A DNA stretch of 64,000 nt from Bathynomus jamesi (taxonomy: Eukaryota > Arthropoda > Malacostraca > Isopoda > Cirolanidae): the NCBI GenBank assembly GCA_023014485.1, contig JAJOZX010002702.1, positions 53,501 through 117,500 of the forward strand. The letters are read 5' to 3'. The notes beneath the pieces were generated by a model. It did not search any database and had not been told where the DNA came from. It worked only from the letters and a program-made list of their open reading frames with translations. The first letter of the stretch is position 1. Every line of letters begins with the position of its first letter. Below are positions 1 to 11,475 of this stretch, in pieces. Both the position numbers and the translations under genes were made by a program.

Positions 1-363
1 CAAGAAGATTTTAAGAAGAGGCCACTCTTTGGCCAAGATAGAAATTACCCTGCATCAGGATAAAACCATTTGACCGGCGTGTCACGACTTCTAGTTCGTA
101 ACATCCACCCTTGAACCGGTGTGTCACGACTCCAAGTTCTCCACGCCTAGTTTTCATCCAAGAAGAAGTAGCCAACAAGACGTCTTCAGGACACGTCTCA
201 AGGAAATTTTGTTAAGTACAGAGTTTGTTTGTTTTTAAGAAACTTATAAACACTTGAAAAGTCAGCATTATTAACAGTTAATATTTAGTATGGAGCCAGA
301 ATTTAACACAAAACACAGTGAACACTTCAGACACCAGTGATACATTTGTTTTTATTGAAACAG

Positions 364-455
364 TAATTTCAAGAGAGTTAATTTCAAGAGAGTTAATTTC
401 AAAGAGAGTTAATTCAAGAGAGTTAATTTCAGAGAGTTAATTTCAGAGTTATTTT
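364..455. repeat. Minisatellite, about 16-bp unit
   Basis: Six imperfect copies of a unit reading AGAGAGTTAATTTCAA follow each other with 1-3 base indels. It is the first of several nested tandem arrays in the first 1.3 kb. No coding potential is seen. Confidence 0.85.
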
Positions 456-650
456 CACTGATATTCAGTATAGAATAATTTTATTTTATGTATCAAACAT
501 AATAGTATCGTACCTTCGTGTACATTCGAGTGAAATGTTGTTTACATTTTATATTTTTGTTTGCAAATTGTTTTCAAATTATTGAATTGAATTGACTTGC
601 AAATTAAGAGAGAGAGAGTTTACAGAGTTTATAGATTTAGAGAGATACTT

Positions 651-720
651 GAAGTAATTTTGAAGTCATTTTTTGAAGTCATTTTTGAAGTCATTTTTTG
701 AAGTCAGTTTTTGAAGTCAG
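651..720. repeat. Minisatellite, 13-15 bp unit
   Basis: Five copies of TTTTTGAAGTCA with variable T-run length. The GAAGTCAG word also forms the core of the later arrays at 985-1159 and 1160-1293, so these arrays look related. Confidence 0.8.
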
Positions 721-722
721 AA

Positions 723-951
723 GGTTGCACCAAGAGGGTCAACCAAAATAGAGGTTAATCGTCTCCACTTGATAGAGATCAAGTGCAGTCATTTTCCATT
801 CTCAGTTAATTTCAAGTTAGACAGTTTAAGTTATAGAGATACTTGATTGCATTTCAAGTAAGTCGGTTGCACCAAGAGGGTCAACCAAAACAGAGGTTAA
901 TCGTCTCCACTTGATAAAGATCAAGTGCAGTCATTTTCCGTTTTCAGTTAA
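723..951. repeat. Direct duplication of about 87 bp
   Basis: The segment 723-809 beginning GGTTGCACCAAGAGGGTCAA is repeated at 865-951 with few substitutions, an offset of 142 bp. Both copies contain CACTTGATA(G/A)AGATCAAGTG, a small inverted repeat that can form a hairpin. It is a higher-order unit inside the minisatellite cluster. Confidence 0.85.
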
Positions 952-984
952 TCTTCACTTGATAGCAGTTCAAGTGCAAGTCAG

Positions 985-1159
985 TTTCAGAATATTTGAC
1001 AAGCGTGCAAGTCAGACAGTTTCAGAATACTTGACAAGCGTTCAAGTCAGACAGTTTCAGAATACTTGACAAGCGTTCAAGTCAGACAGTTTCAGAATAC
1101 TTGACAAGCGTTCAAGTCAGACAGTTTCAGAATACTTGACAAGAGCTCAAGTCAGACAG
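985..1159. repeat. Minisatellite, 35-bp unit x5
   Basis: Exactly five 35-bp units that start TTTCAGAATACTTGACAAG and end GTCAGACAG. Units 2-4 are identical or nearly so; units 1 and 5 carry substitutions (ATTTG, GAGCTC). Central homogeneity with divergent edges is typical of unequal exchange. Confidence 0.95.
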
Positions 1160-1293
1160 TTTTATTTGAAGTCAGAGAGTTTTATTTAAAGTCAGAGAGT
1201 TTTATTTGAAGTCAGAGTTTTATTTGAAGTCAGAGAGTTTTATTTGAAGTCAGAGAGTTTTATTTGAAGTCAGAGAGTTTTATTTTAAGTCAG
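1160..1293. repeat. Minisatellite, about 20-bp unit x7
   Basis: Seven copies of TTTTATTTGAAGTCAGAGAG, one shortened by 4 bp, directly abutting the 35-bp array and sharing its AAGTCAGA core. Confidence 0.95.
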
Positions 1294-2380
1294 TCTCTGT
1301 TAGTTTCAAATACCCATTCATTTCAATGCAGTCAATTGAATTCAACTTTTCTTTGTAATTTAAGAGAATTTAATTTAGGAAAATGTAATTTAAGAATTTA
1401 ATTCAACCTTTTTTTGTGTTGTAAAAGAGAATTTAATTCAACCTGAATTGACCGGGTTGCGTCTTTAGTTAACCTTCTTTGTTTTGTTGTAAGAAGGAAA
1501 TGGACCGATTTGTCTTTCTTTTTCATGCCATTGTTGCGTATATAAATATATAGGTAAAATGACATTTTATCGTTTGTAACCAAAACAGTTTTTACAATTG
1601 TTTGTAATGACTTTGCTAATCATTGTAATGTATATGTGATAATAATAGTTGTGTAATAATTAATCGTTCACGTACCTAATTTATCTTGCTCTGTACGGGC
1701 GGGAAATTTACCCGTAGGACCGCACATACCCTAAATTTCAGTTGTGTTTATTCTTTTTTGTCATTTAATTTTAATAAACTTCTACACAATAAAACGTATG
1801 TATTTATCATATGCAAACAAGTTTTCACACTAAAATATCAAATAATTCAAATTCTATCAACATTTAACGAAAGAGTATAATTTTTCTACTTAACATGCAA
1901 AAATTATTAAACCTTTTTAATATTTTTTTTAGTATATAAAAATAATTTTTAATGTAAAATTTACCTGAAATTATTAAAAGAAAAGATTGTTTGAAATGCT
2001 TTCCTTCCATTTCAATAACTTTGTTATTCTTGGCCGAAACTCATCTAAGGTTCGATTTACTTTTATTTTTAAGAATATTATAAAATTATGTTTAGCTCAT
2101 TAAAATGCATAAATTGATTTCTATTGTTAATTTGTATTCTTAATTTTCTTAATTCAATTATCGTAGGCATGCTTCTGGTTAATGTTAATGGTTATATAGT
2201 TCATAGATAGCTACGAATGTTACTAGTCGAATTTAATTCCATCTTCAAAATTTAATTTTTAATACCGCTAGATTTACTTTCATTAATTGTAAGGTCCTCT
2301 AAGTACATTTCTTTTTATTACCTTAATACGTGTAACTGGTTTAATTAAATACTTAAATACTACCTTGAACTTAAAGGATT

Positions 2381-2427
2381 TTATAATAATAATAATAATA
2401 ATGATAATAATAATAATAACAACAATA
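2381..2427. repeat. (AAT)n microsatellite
   Basis: Interrupted AAT/ATA trinucleotide run of about 47 bp. Confidence 0.95.
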
Positions 2428-2552
2428 ATTGACTCAAAAGATTTTATAACCCTAAACCCATCTTAAATTATTATACATTATTTTTAAACTTTGTTAATTC
2501 AAAAACCTCCCAAATCCCTACACATACACACGCATGTATGCGCACTATATAT

Positions 2553-2555
<3 letters not shown>

Positions 2556-2596
<41 letters not shown>
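2556..2596. repeat. (AT)n microsatellite
   Basis: Uninterrupted TA dinucleotides preceded by an ACAC-rich stretch. Confidence 0.95.
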
Positions 2597-2599
<3 letters not shown>

Positions 2600-3299
2600 A
2601 ACCTTATGCTAAAATCATTGGATATCACAAACTATTTCATAGCGTGTAAGTGCTAACTCTGCTATTTATATAGTCCTAAGCATTTTTGCTTACTATATAT
2701 CAATTTTTGCTCAGGCATTTATTCGGTTAATTTAAAAATCCTCTCAGCTAATCTAATCTGTCCTTCGAAATTGTAAGATACACACTTTGCACCTAATACA
2801 CCCAAATACACACTAGACCACAGGTCTATACATCATCCATTAAGTAATTCTATTTTTACCTACAATAGTCATTAAAAATTAGTTTATCAATTGTACTATC
2901 ATGGAAACCTTGAAAAATCCATGTACTTTAAAATTTATATTTTTCCCTTTTACCTATTCATTATGAATGTAATTTTCCCCACAGAAAAAAATAAAATAAA
3001 ATTTTGCTAAAAATTTTACAATATCATTGTTTGTCTAACTTAAATGTTTGTCTAAATTAACGTATTAATCCTTTATTCTGTTTGTATAAAAGTAAAGTTT
3101 TAATCTTTGAATTTTTATATTTTAAAATAGCCCTCTAAGCGAGTGTCATGTTAAAAATTTGGATACCCTGCATTATACTCAACTACCCGAACTCGTTCTG
3201 TATAAAACTTGTATTGTAAAAAAGAATGTCGTCATCTAACTTGAAGTAGTTAGGATGTTATTTTCTCATTTGTATTGTATTAATTGTATTATATTATTG

Positions 3300-6200
3300 T
3301 ATTAATACCATTTTAGGGGGGGAAATACTGTAAAAAGTGAACAATGAACAATTCCTATACCATCATTATATGGATTCATTGTCTTCATGCAGTACTTATG
3401 TTCATATAGTTTTTATGTTCGAATGTCCATTTTTACATAAGAACCAAAATCGCTTAACGCGAGTTTGGATAATAATTTTACTTGTAGCTTCCTATTTTTG
3501 TTCGTGTCACAACCCTACGATCTACCATATCTATGGTTTAGTCGTATCCATTTTCCATTTGTTATAGAAGTTATTATAATTAATTATGAATTGTCTTGCA
3601 TCTCACCCTCGACCCTAGGTTATGCATACACATTGCATGTAACAGGATTGGAACCCGTAGTTGTACTTCTTAGTCATTACTACCCACTCTTTGTCTCTAA
3701 TTCGTTCTTGTAAATCTTCCTAATAATGATTTGTACTATACGTAAAAATTCAATAACTATGACGTCACATTTTCCCTTCATCATATATCTAGTATTCAAT
3801 GTATGGTAAATTCTTTAGTAATAATGTTGTGGTGTTATGTAGTATAAATATCATTATTCAACCATACTCATTCTTACATTCATGTTCTTTCTTGACCGCT
3901 ATCCTTTATTAATTTTATTACTTATTCATTCATCTACCTATTGTCTACTTATGCCCTATCAACTTATCAGTCTATGTTTACTCGTGTCTATATTACGCAC
4001 ACAACCTATTGTGTGACGAATGATATGTGTACACTACTGTGTGCAGTCGTACATGTCTATTGACGATCATGATTACGTACATGTATTCTTTTTACGTTTT
4101 ATTTTCTTTTATTATTTCACCTCTCGCAAGTTGTTTATTATTGCTGAGACGAAGGTTCGAATTCCGATTACGTCGTCAAAAGCGAGCCTCTGAATTCGAA
4201 TTCTTCTCTCTTGCCTCTGCTACCAATTTATAACGTTAAGATGTGATGTTATATTATTATAATATACCATATTGTTCCCTGCCAGGCTACTGGTTATTAT
4301 CTACTTAGGCACATAGTTATCCACGTTCTCATTACCTGTACTTACTACTTCTACCTAATTGTCATTCAAATTCCGTTACTTATGTGTTACGTTATCATTA
4401 ATGTCCGTGTACTTTCAAATGAAAAGTACACCGTATTGTTTCTCCGCTTTCCTCATCGCTGGCTAATTAGACTTGCAAACTATAATAACCAACCATTCTT
4501 CTAATAATATTTGACATAATTTGGCGTAATTATTGTTAACTATAAATATATAACATTGTTGTTAATCCCCTGTAAATTATAGAACAACGGAGAACTCTCC
4601 ATTATTTAAATTGTATTACCTATTCAGATTACTTCAGTATTAAATATGTCAATTAACAAATTGCCAAAATTGTAATTAACTGTAATACTTTAATTTAATA
4701 TAACGTAATGTACTTTAATGAAACTGTAATTAATAATAACTTGTAATGTACTTCAATGAAACTGTAATTAAATGTAATGATTTAATTTATAATGTAAGAA
4801 TGTACTTTAATAGAACTGTAATGAACAATCATAAGCGAATGTGAAGTAATCCATAATTGTAATCGTAATTGTAATGAACCAAAATTAATACGTACTCAGT
4901 CGTGTACTTAATTTGTACTTATGTGTACTATTACGAAATGATATCGCCTTCAGAAATGAAGATTCGGCAAAAATATACGATTAGTTTTTATTTTATTTTT
5001 TTTTATTATTTTTAGTTGAAATTTTTCAAACCATCTGATCATGTGTTTAAAAGGGGGGAAACTTAACCTCCCACTGCCGTCCCCCAAAATTTAGGCTTAT
5101 ATTATACATGTATTGTAAAATGAACGACACTTCATTATGGCTCTCTGCCTTGGTCACTGCTAAGAGACTCCCCTTGTTAGCAGCCTCGCTGCGGGGAGGG
5201 GGCAGAGGCCCCTTGCCTCCTTAATATTTTTAGATTCCGGCCTGAGCTATGGTCGAAAGAGGTCGAACCTCTACCCCTGTAAAATTCAGCGCACTACCTG
5301 TACATTTTGAGAAGTAAACTAAATGTAAGAGAAACTTTTTATTTTCCCCTTCGAGCCGTGCTCTCTTCAGAAGAACTTAGTCAGTTAAGTAAGATATTGG
5401 CATAACAGTCTGGCGAGTCTGTAGCCAAGAGTTTAACAAGAGGCGACCGAAAAAAATTAGAATGTTATAGAAGAAATATCCGTTGCAGCCTCCTAACCAG
5501 AACCCCCGTCGATTCCGAACCGACTCAGGGCCATAGACGGAGGGGTTAACATATATATATATATATATATACACAAAATTTGTTTTCAAGTTTAGGTTAG
5601 ATACACTTGGAGTAGCGTAAAATATGAGCTTCGGTTAGGTTAGGTTGCTATACTCCATATTAATATCACTTATGCCTAAGAGAGATTTGGATGGTGGCCG
5701 CTAAAGTTCATCTCACTAAATGCACCCCTCTTTTCAAATACATCTCCCACCCTTATCTTATCATCATTATCACCCTTATCATCCCCGACCTCTCTTGAGA
5801 AATTAAAATTTTGCTTTTCCCTCCTCTTCCCCCACCCTTTCCCGTCACTTGGCACTTGCACCCTCACCCCCTCTCCTCAAGTGCGGCTATACTACTGAAA
5901 CCAAGACTGAACTTTACCTCAAAGAGAAGGCTGTATGTGAGAAGAAAAATTAAAGAGGAATTATCAGAAAGATGTGTGGTAGCGGTTGAATATAGGGGTG
6001 GCAGTGCGATGTTTCGGATTGCTTCGTAAGTGGCCAAATGTGTTCCTAGGGTTGATACTGAGACACCCCGTGATGGGAAAATAACGTGTAGTGAAGAAGA
6101 TAACATAGCCTTCTCAAGCACCATACCATTAGGGAAGAGACTGGTGGCAGTGGTTTCATTTTTCAACAAGATAAAGTTCCTTAGAGCTGAGCGTACTGTA

Positions 6201-6600
6201 AACAAGCAATAGTAAACAAGCAACAAGTGGTGAAACTAATAAGATACCCACGTCAATCGCCCAATCTCAACACCAGTGAAATGTCATGTGATGAACTTGA
6301 AAGAAGTGAAGAAGGTAGTAATGAATGTAAATATCCTATAGGATATACGTCAGAGTGAATGACGATAGAAAATGAATCGTAACACAAATAACACCGGTCT
6401 GCAGAAAATCGATTTCTTTATTGTGAGTTGTGATTCTGAAGCAGTTCGCTGCGCTGAATTCAAAACTGCTACCAGTTTTTTTCTATCACCCACAGTTTTA
6501 AAGTTATTAGCAAAACAATTTTGGGGCGTTTTGTAATTTTTTACCTTTTTTATCTTTAAATAATTTCGTTTTTTCATATTTTTCAGATAGATAATTCTAA
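3300..6600. other. AT-rich DNA, possible degenerate LTR, no gene
   Basis: A purine tract with seven G's at about 3316-3326 is followed by TGTAAAAAGTG. A second purine tract lies near 5050 (AAAAGGGGGGAAAC). At about 5411-5430 the sequence TGGCGAGTCTGTAGCC resembles a tRNA-primed LTR primer-binding site. No gag or pol reading frame accompanies them. Short ORFs on both strands between 5676 and 6226 overlap each other and match nothing I know. A splice-acceptor-like TTTTTCAG sits at about 6581-6588, just ahead of the ORF at 6625. Confidence 0.4.
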
Positions 6601-6624
6601 CATTACGTCTTTAAAATTTTAATA

Positions 6625-7257
6625 ATGGCTTCTAGAGGATGTACCCATAGTCCAGACATATTTTGTTATATTTGTGGTCGGTATGTTGTTGTAAAACAAA
6701 GGACAAATGTAACGACCTTCATTAAGAGAGCTTATCATGCTTATTTTGGAATTAAATTAGGAGATCAAGACAAAAGTTGGGCTCCACACGACGTTTGTCT
6801 TACGTGTGTTGCGGCACTAAGGAATTGGAGCAACGGTAAAAAGAAAAGTTTGCCATTTGGGATCTCTATGGTATGGCGCGAGCCTAGAAACCATACCGAC
6901 GACTGCTACTTCTGTTCTTGCAATGTTAAAGGTTATAATGCAAAGAATAAAGAGAGCCTTCAATACCCAAGTCTTCCATCTGCAATAAGGCCGGTACCCC
7001 ATGGTCCAGAAGTTCCTATTCCCCGCCCACCCGAGAGTCTGGATCAATACAATTCAGATTCTGATTCAGCTCCAAATCTAGACAATGATGATGTTTATGA
7101 ACAGCCAACAGCTGACCGAGATCCTAAACCATTAACCCAAGCCGAACTAAATGACTTAGTCAGGGATTTGAATCTGCCTAAGGACTCTGCAGAACTTTTG
7201 GAGTCTAGATTGCAGGAGAACAATTTGTTGGCATCCGACACATACTTCGCTTGGTAA
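6625..7257 (+). CDS. Cysteine-rich protein of a multicopy arthropod family, first coding exon
   Basis: The 210-codon frame opens at the first ATG after a polypyrimidine and CAG acceptor-like site (about 6588), suggesting a 5' UTR intron. It has CxxC pairs at about residues 14-17 (CYICG) and 57-60 (CLTC), plus CYFCSC near 92. Conserved-looking words are KSWAPH, MVWREP and SAIRPVPHG, then an acidic Ser/Asp linker. The C-terminal part (LNDLVRDLNLPK) looks like a short helical region. From memory these words match uncharacterised proteins found in many copies in arthropod genomes, whose longer members continue into a second domain (WRLFIDSSK-type). That domain is absent here. The stop overlaps a good splice donor (TTG|GTAAAA, exon end 7253), so the TAA may lie in an intron and this may be exon 1 only. 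Function is unknown; a transposon origin is suspected from copy number, not shown. Confidence 0.65.
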   Translation: MASRGCTHSPDIFCYICGRYVVVKQRTNVTTFIKRAYHAYFGIKLGDQDKSWAPHDVCLTCVAALRNWSNGKKKSLPFGISMVWREPRNHTDDCYFCSCNVKGYNAKNKESLQYPSLPSAIRPVPHGPEVPIPRPPESLDQYNSDSDSAPNLDNDDVYEQPTADRDPKPLTQAELNDLVRDLNLPKDSAELLESRLQENNLLASDTYFAW

Positions 7258-7394
7258 AAAAGGTAAATATATTTTGTTTCTTTCAGTTATTTTTTTATTC
7301 TTTCATAAACAAGCAATATGCTTGTCCAAGAGCTAGGAGCTATTTAATTCTGCTTTAATTAAGTTTTACTCTATCACCTAAAGATTTCGTGCTA

Positions 7395-7937
7395 CAAAGG
7401 GTGTTGTAATACCTCATCTGTCCCCAAATGTTAACCACCCATTCAGGGCCGGATTAAGGCCAACTGATGCCCTAAGCACAGCCCAACAATGGTTCCCCCT
7501 CGACCCTTCCATTGTCTAACTGACAAGACATTAAGACTCAATAAGTGCTGAATGTGAAATAATAGATTAAAAATTCAGTTTTCTTCCAGGCCATCCCCCA
7601 GGCCAGACCCCACAACTATATTAAATATAACCTGTTTTTTAATTTTATTTATTAATTTTATTTTATTAAAACTCTGTGGTGCCCGCTTCCCTTGGTGCCC
7701 TAAGCACGTGCTTATTTTGCTTAATGGTTAATCCAGGCCTGCACCCATTGATGGGAGGGGAGAGAGTATTTTGCTGGGAACGGGACTGGTTGTTATATAT
7801 ATTTACCCTACATTATTATGTAAGCATTACTGTAGTCTATAACAACAAAATTTATGGTTTAGCATGTGCAATCCAATGTTGGTCTCGATAAGATGGTTCA
7901 CATTTGGGGATAAATGGGGGGTTTATGACACACCCTG
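7395..7937. mobile_element. Mariner-like MITE carrying a nested hAT MITE
   Basis: The terminal sequences CAAAGGGTGTTG... and the reverse complement of ...ACACACCCTG agree over the first 45 bp, including the inner block CCCCAAATGT(T/G)AACCA. TA lies on both sides. The family has the CAGGGTGT-type end seen in many elements here. It contains no transposase. A hAT MITE at 7444-7741 was inserted later. Confidence 0.75.
7444..7741. mobile_element. hAT MITE with perfect 8-bp target duplication
   Basis: The ends CAGGGCCGGATTAAG and CTTAATGG...CCAGGCCTG are inverted, and the 8-bp direct repeat CACCCATT flanks the element at 7436-7443 and 7742-7749. CAGGG-type ends with an 8-bp duplication are diagnostic of hAT. 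The interior is non-coding. Confidence 0.9.
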
Positions 7938-8144
7938 TAGTAAGAAAACCATACGTGATAGGGAAAAACTAACTATATTTTTGAGATCAGCGCACTCAAA
8001 TTATATAGAATCACCAACTAGTTTGTAAAAATCGATCGACAAGTTTTCAAATGTGTACTGGTGATAATCTATCAGAGCTCCAATTTGAGTATGTGCCCCT
8101 AATGACTGCCAACAATTGATGATATTAGACAGCAATCCTCAAAG

Positions 8145-8341
8145 CAGTGGTTCTTAACTCCTGGGTCACGACTCAAAATTGGGTCGCCAAACTATTTCAA
8201 TTGGGTCATCAAGTTATTTATGTTATCCCATTATTTACTTATTTATTATCTATTACGAGTGAACTGTTTGAAGGCATGGGTCATCGAGTTAGCCCCGCGA
8301 CCAGAATTTGGGTTGCAGCCTAAAAAAGGTTAAAACCACTG
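8145..8341. mobile_element. hAT MITE
   Basis: The element begins CAGTGGTTCTTAAC and ends GGTTAAAACCACTG. The flanks CCTCAAAG (8137-8144) and CCTTAAAG (8342-8349) are an 8-bp duplication with one mismatch. It is 197 bp and non-coding. The end sequence is one of the commonest hAT MITE termini in animals. Confidence 0.9.
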
Positions 8342-8492
8342 CCTTAAAGTAACTGTAATGCTGAAATAGGCGTTTCTTGCATTATCTGCTATGACTCCTA
8401 ATAAACTGATGTTTATAACACATTTGTATATCAGTTGATCTTTCATTTCAGTGAATTTAATATTTTTAGTGTCCATAGTTCTCATATGATAT

Positions 8493-8812
8493 ATGTGTGT
8501 GTGTGTGTGTGTGTGTACACATGGGTGAGTGGGTGAGTGAGTGGCTGTAGAGGGGGGGGGGGGTTAGGGGATAAAGACTATATTGAGAAGTTTCTTCACG
8601 AATGGGTAAATGTGGTGATAAATGTAATGAAGAATAAATTTGGAAAGCACATTCATTCCTAACGAGTTCGTGCACTCAAATTATGGGATTTTTTTTTATA
8701 TATAATATAAGTTTTAAGTTCGAATCTTTCATTAATTTATTAAAAATCGGGAGAAGTTATTTAAAGTACTTTATTACATGCGCATAAATTGGTTTTTGAA
8801 AGGATATATATA

Positions 8813-8843
<31 letters not shown>

Positions 8844-8999
8844 TTCCAGTAATTTTATTGCTATTCTATATATAAGTGGATCTGGCCACTCGATCAAAGA
8901 TAATTATGCCATGGAAAGATACATCGAATACATACATGCACGCACGCACGCACACACATGCGTGTGTGTGTGTGTGTGTGTGGTGTGGGGGGGTGGTCT
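8493..8999. repeat. Microsatellite cluster (GT, AT, CACG)
   Basis: (TG)n at 8493-8515, an 11-G run near 8553, (AT)n at 8806-8842 and a (CACG)n/(TG)n stretch at 8937-8988. No gene is seen between them. Confidence 0.85.
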
Positions 9000-9079
9000 G
9001 CTCGGGCACAGTAACTGAGGGTAGTGAAGTCGAGTGTGTCATAATTCACTGCTGAAGCGGGGTATTTTTTTGGTTTGGT

Positions 9080-9266
9080 TAGACTTGGTTAGACTAGCGA
9101 GTACGTCACTATTCAGTGATATAACAGAAACATTTCGAGCCCTCAACTGCACCCAAAACACTTATCACACGCCTTTTTCGGTTAAGGTTAATTTGGGTTA
9201 AATTAGGTTTCGTTAATTAGTTTTTGAGATATATGGATTTAAAAATGTCGGTACCTCGCTTATACA
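9080..9266. repeat. Dispersed repeat, copy 1 of 2
   Basis: About 185 bp is shared with 16627-16813. Shared blocks are AGCGAG, CACTATT(C/T), TAACAGAAA, TTCGAGCC, CCCAAAACACTTATCACAC, TTAATTAGTTTTT(G/T)AGATATATG and ACCTCGCTTAT. Both copies follow a GGTTAG-rich stretch and lie near microsatellites. I find no terminal repeats, so the class is unknown. Confidence 0.75.
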
Positions 9267-9831
9267 GAGATGCGCACATTGTGTGTTAGGGCAGGGGGGA
9301 GACTACAACCTGTATTATTTTTTCCTTTAAATTTAAACGCAATTGGTTCGATATCAACAATTTTATGGAGGTCGAAATTTAAATTTTTTTTTTTTTAAAT
9401 TCTACTTTTTCAACTCATTTAAAAAAATTGTTTGTAGGATTGTTTTGAAATTTGCTCAAAAACTGTTACATATAATCGATTCATTTCCTAAATATTTTCA
9501 GCAAAATACTGTACGAGTATACTGTAATGGTTGAAAAAGACAACTGTACCTTTATATCCTATTTTCTCAAAATCGAAATCCTAAAAATAGATGATTATTC
9601 AGATGGCTATAAAAAAATAACTGTACATACGATGTTGTTCAAATTTTTAGGATATTTACGAGTAGTACATCGATGGACACTCCAAAATATTAACATTTCG
9701 AAACAAATCATTGCGGGGGGAAAGGTTAAGTTAGATGTGTAAGGTGGATGCGGGTTAAAAAAAAATTTTTTAAATTGTTAAGTTCAAACCAATATTACGC
9801 AACTCAAAATAACAAATGGTAAAAAGTTCTA
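9267..9831. other. Non-coding AT-rich DNA
   Basis: Poly-T and poly-A stretches with two short plus-strand frames (9343-9742) dominated by F, K, N and I. These are composition-driven and carry no motif. Confidence 0.6.
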
Positions 9832-10183
9832 CAGGGTGTTCACAATATCTTGTTCCCCTAGTAAAATACTAACTGATTTAAAATACTAACACAGATTGCT
9901 TAACTAAAGCACACTGTTGTCTGGTAAGATGGCCTACCAATTCTTGGTTTATCTTTTACAGTTCCTGTTGTGAACAGTTTCTTTTCCCATCTCAACAGAG
10001 TCCTTTATGGAGGAGCTGCACGATTGAATAGGTCCTGGAAGTCTGCACGAATATTTTCAATGGTTTTGCCATTATGTGGTCTCTCATGGACCCAGGTACT
10101 AGCCAATACGCGTTGTTCAATCGTATAGTTGCTGTTGTCACACATTTCAAATGGCTCTGAAAGAAAAACGAAAATGCGTAAAC
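9832..10183 (-). mobile_element. Mariner deletion derivative with N-terminal transposase remnant
   Basis: It starts at CAGGGTGTTCAC after TA. On the minus strand, 10009-10140 encodes a transposase N-terminus of the type YTIEQRVLAS..., followed by TIENIRADFQDLFNRAAP, the helix-turn-helix region of the arthropod mariners in this window. Almost the whole catalytic part is missing. The 5' TIR on the right side is lost after about 10183. The same derivative occurs at 49661-51729, so the deletion predates the spread of the two copies. Confidence 0.75.
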
Positions 10184-10464
10184 CAGATTTATTACAATGG
10201 GTTTGCGGTGTAGCTAAATAGCAAGGAGGCAAACCAACTTTCAAATACATACAGTATCTCAAAAATTCAGAGGGGAGGGAGGGGCGTAGAATTTTCTGAA
10301 AAAGGAAAATTTCTAATAACATTAAAATATTTGGAGTAAGTCTAGTCAAATTTTAAATTACTGAACTTAAAATTCTAGTAAGTTTGAAATTCTAGTCAAA
10401 TTTCAAATTACTCAACTTGAAACAGCAGTAAAACGGTGAATATTTCATCAAAAGTAGTGTAGTA

Positions 10465-10668
10465 CAGGGTGTATATAAAGTAACGCAAGTAAAGAGACAA
10501 ATCCGATCTGAACTGATTTAAACTAGTTTCAACTTGTTTTTTAACTCTTAAAAAACCTTTTCAAAACTTCTTATAAACCTTACTATCAAATATATGGTTT
10601 TATAAAATACGTGTAATAAATATTACTTGTCCATGTTCACTTGCGTTACTTTATACACACCCACCAGG
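10465..10668. mobile_element. Mariner-like MITE
   Basis: The termini CAGGGTGTATATAAAGTAAC and the reverse complement of GTTACTTTATACACACCCACC match for about 22 bp, apart from a small insertion at the right end. TA is on both sides. The interior is AT-rich and non-coding. Confidence 0.75.
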
Positions 10669-10669
10669 T

Positions 10670-11002
10670 ATTATACTTTCATATAATTTAATACTTTGAT
10701 TAAATTTTTAACTTTTAGTTCTCAATGAACGAATGCTACAAAATGTAAGGTTTCACAACATGACCCTATAGAAAATTCCTTCCATAAAGCTAATTTCATG
10801 CCTTTCTATGGAGATTTTCAATGTCTTGGTCCTCGTAATCGTATCGGTTGATAGAGAAAGCGGGGAACCCACTATTAATTTTTAATATATTTTCCTAATT
10901 TTTGGCCATCATTTAAATTCGCTTCACGGGACTTTAAACGAAATTCATTAACCGGGATTACGACATCTGACCGACTTGACATTTTATCCACAAGTATATT
11001 GT
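10670..11002. other. No recognisable feature
   Basis: AT-rich sequence with no ORF over 60 codons and no repeat structure that I could identify. Confidence 0.5.
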
Positions 11003-11096
11003 GGATTAGATTAGGTTAGGTTAGATTAGGTTAGGTTAGCGTAGATTAGGTTGTTAGCATAGATTAGGTTACGTTAGGGTAGGTTAATTAGGTTTT
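11003..11096. repeat. Interstitial TTAGG telomere-like array
   Basis: Degenerate tandem TTAGG units with AT insertions. TTAGG is the ancestral arthropod telomere repeat. Similar short runs recur at about 15727-15768 (reverse strand), 16590-16650 and 47433-47518 (reverse strand), some inside MITEs. Confidence 0.75.
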
Positions 11097-11239
11097 TAGA
11101 GTGTCGATATTGTGGTCTTGTCGATCTGATGGGTACGAGTCCTCGTCAACAATTCCCAACTTTTGTTATCAACAATTAAGCGTTTCGATTCAAGCAGTTA
11201 CCTAAAATCATGGCGATAATCACTTATGTTTGCTGGCGT

Positions 11240-11475
11240 CCAATTTAAAAAGAAAAGTCTTCAGGGGTCAAAGTTGAAGTCTTCAAGAGAAGACTAGATA
11301 CCTGGCTCAGGACGGTACCAGATGAGCCGGGTGTACCTGACTATGTACGGTGGATAGCGCAAGAAAGCAACTCGCTCCTCCACCAAGCCAATACCTAGAG
11401 GCGGGGCCACCAGCTTGACCTTCGCGTGTGAATAGGGACGAACGCACGGAACAGCAACGAGGTTAACGAGGTTAA
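11240..11475 (+). pseudogene. CR1-like LINE 3' fragment
   Basis: The block AAGTCTTCA(A)GAGAAGACTAGAT, GACGGTACCAGATGAGCC and CACCAGCTTGACCTT is shared with 60100-60290. There the frame reads FKRRLDAWLKTVPDEPG, typical of the extreme C-terminus of CR1-type reverse transcriptases. Here it is a short decayed tail. Confidence 0.65.

Larger units (their letters stand above)
1294..3300. other. AT-rich DNA without recognisable gene
   Basis: Both strands show only short ORFs without family motifs. The stretch holds an (AAT)n tract near 2381-2427, an (AT)n tract near 2556-2596 and scattered T runs. A small palindrome, CGGGCGGGAAATTTACCCG, lies at about 1698. I see nothing else that can be supported. 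Confidence 0.6.

Noticed and set aside
985..1293. CRISPR array
   Set aside because: Units are contiguous tandem repeats with no unique spacers, and the genome is eukaryotic.
5676..6226. Possible gene on either strand (up to 120 codons)
   Set aside because: The frames overlap on opposite strands, have no family motif and low-complexity stretches. The evidence does not favour either strand.
11003..11096. True telomere
   Set aside because: The TTAGG units are few, degenerate and internal, and similar runs occur inside MITEs.
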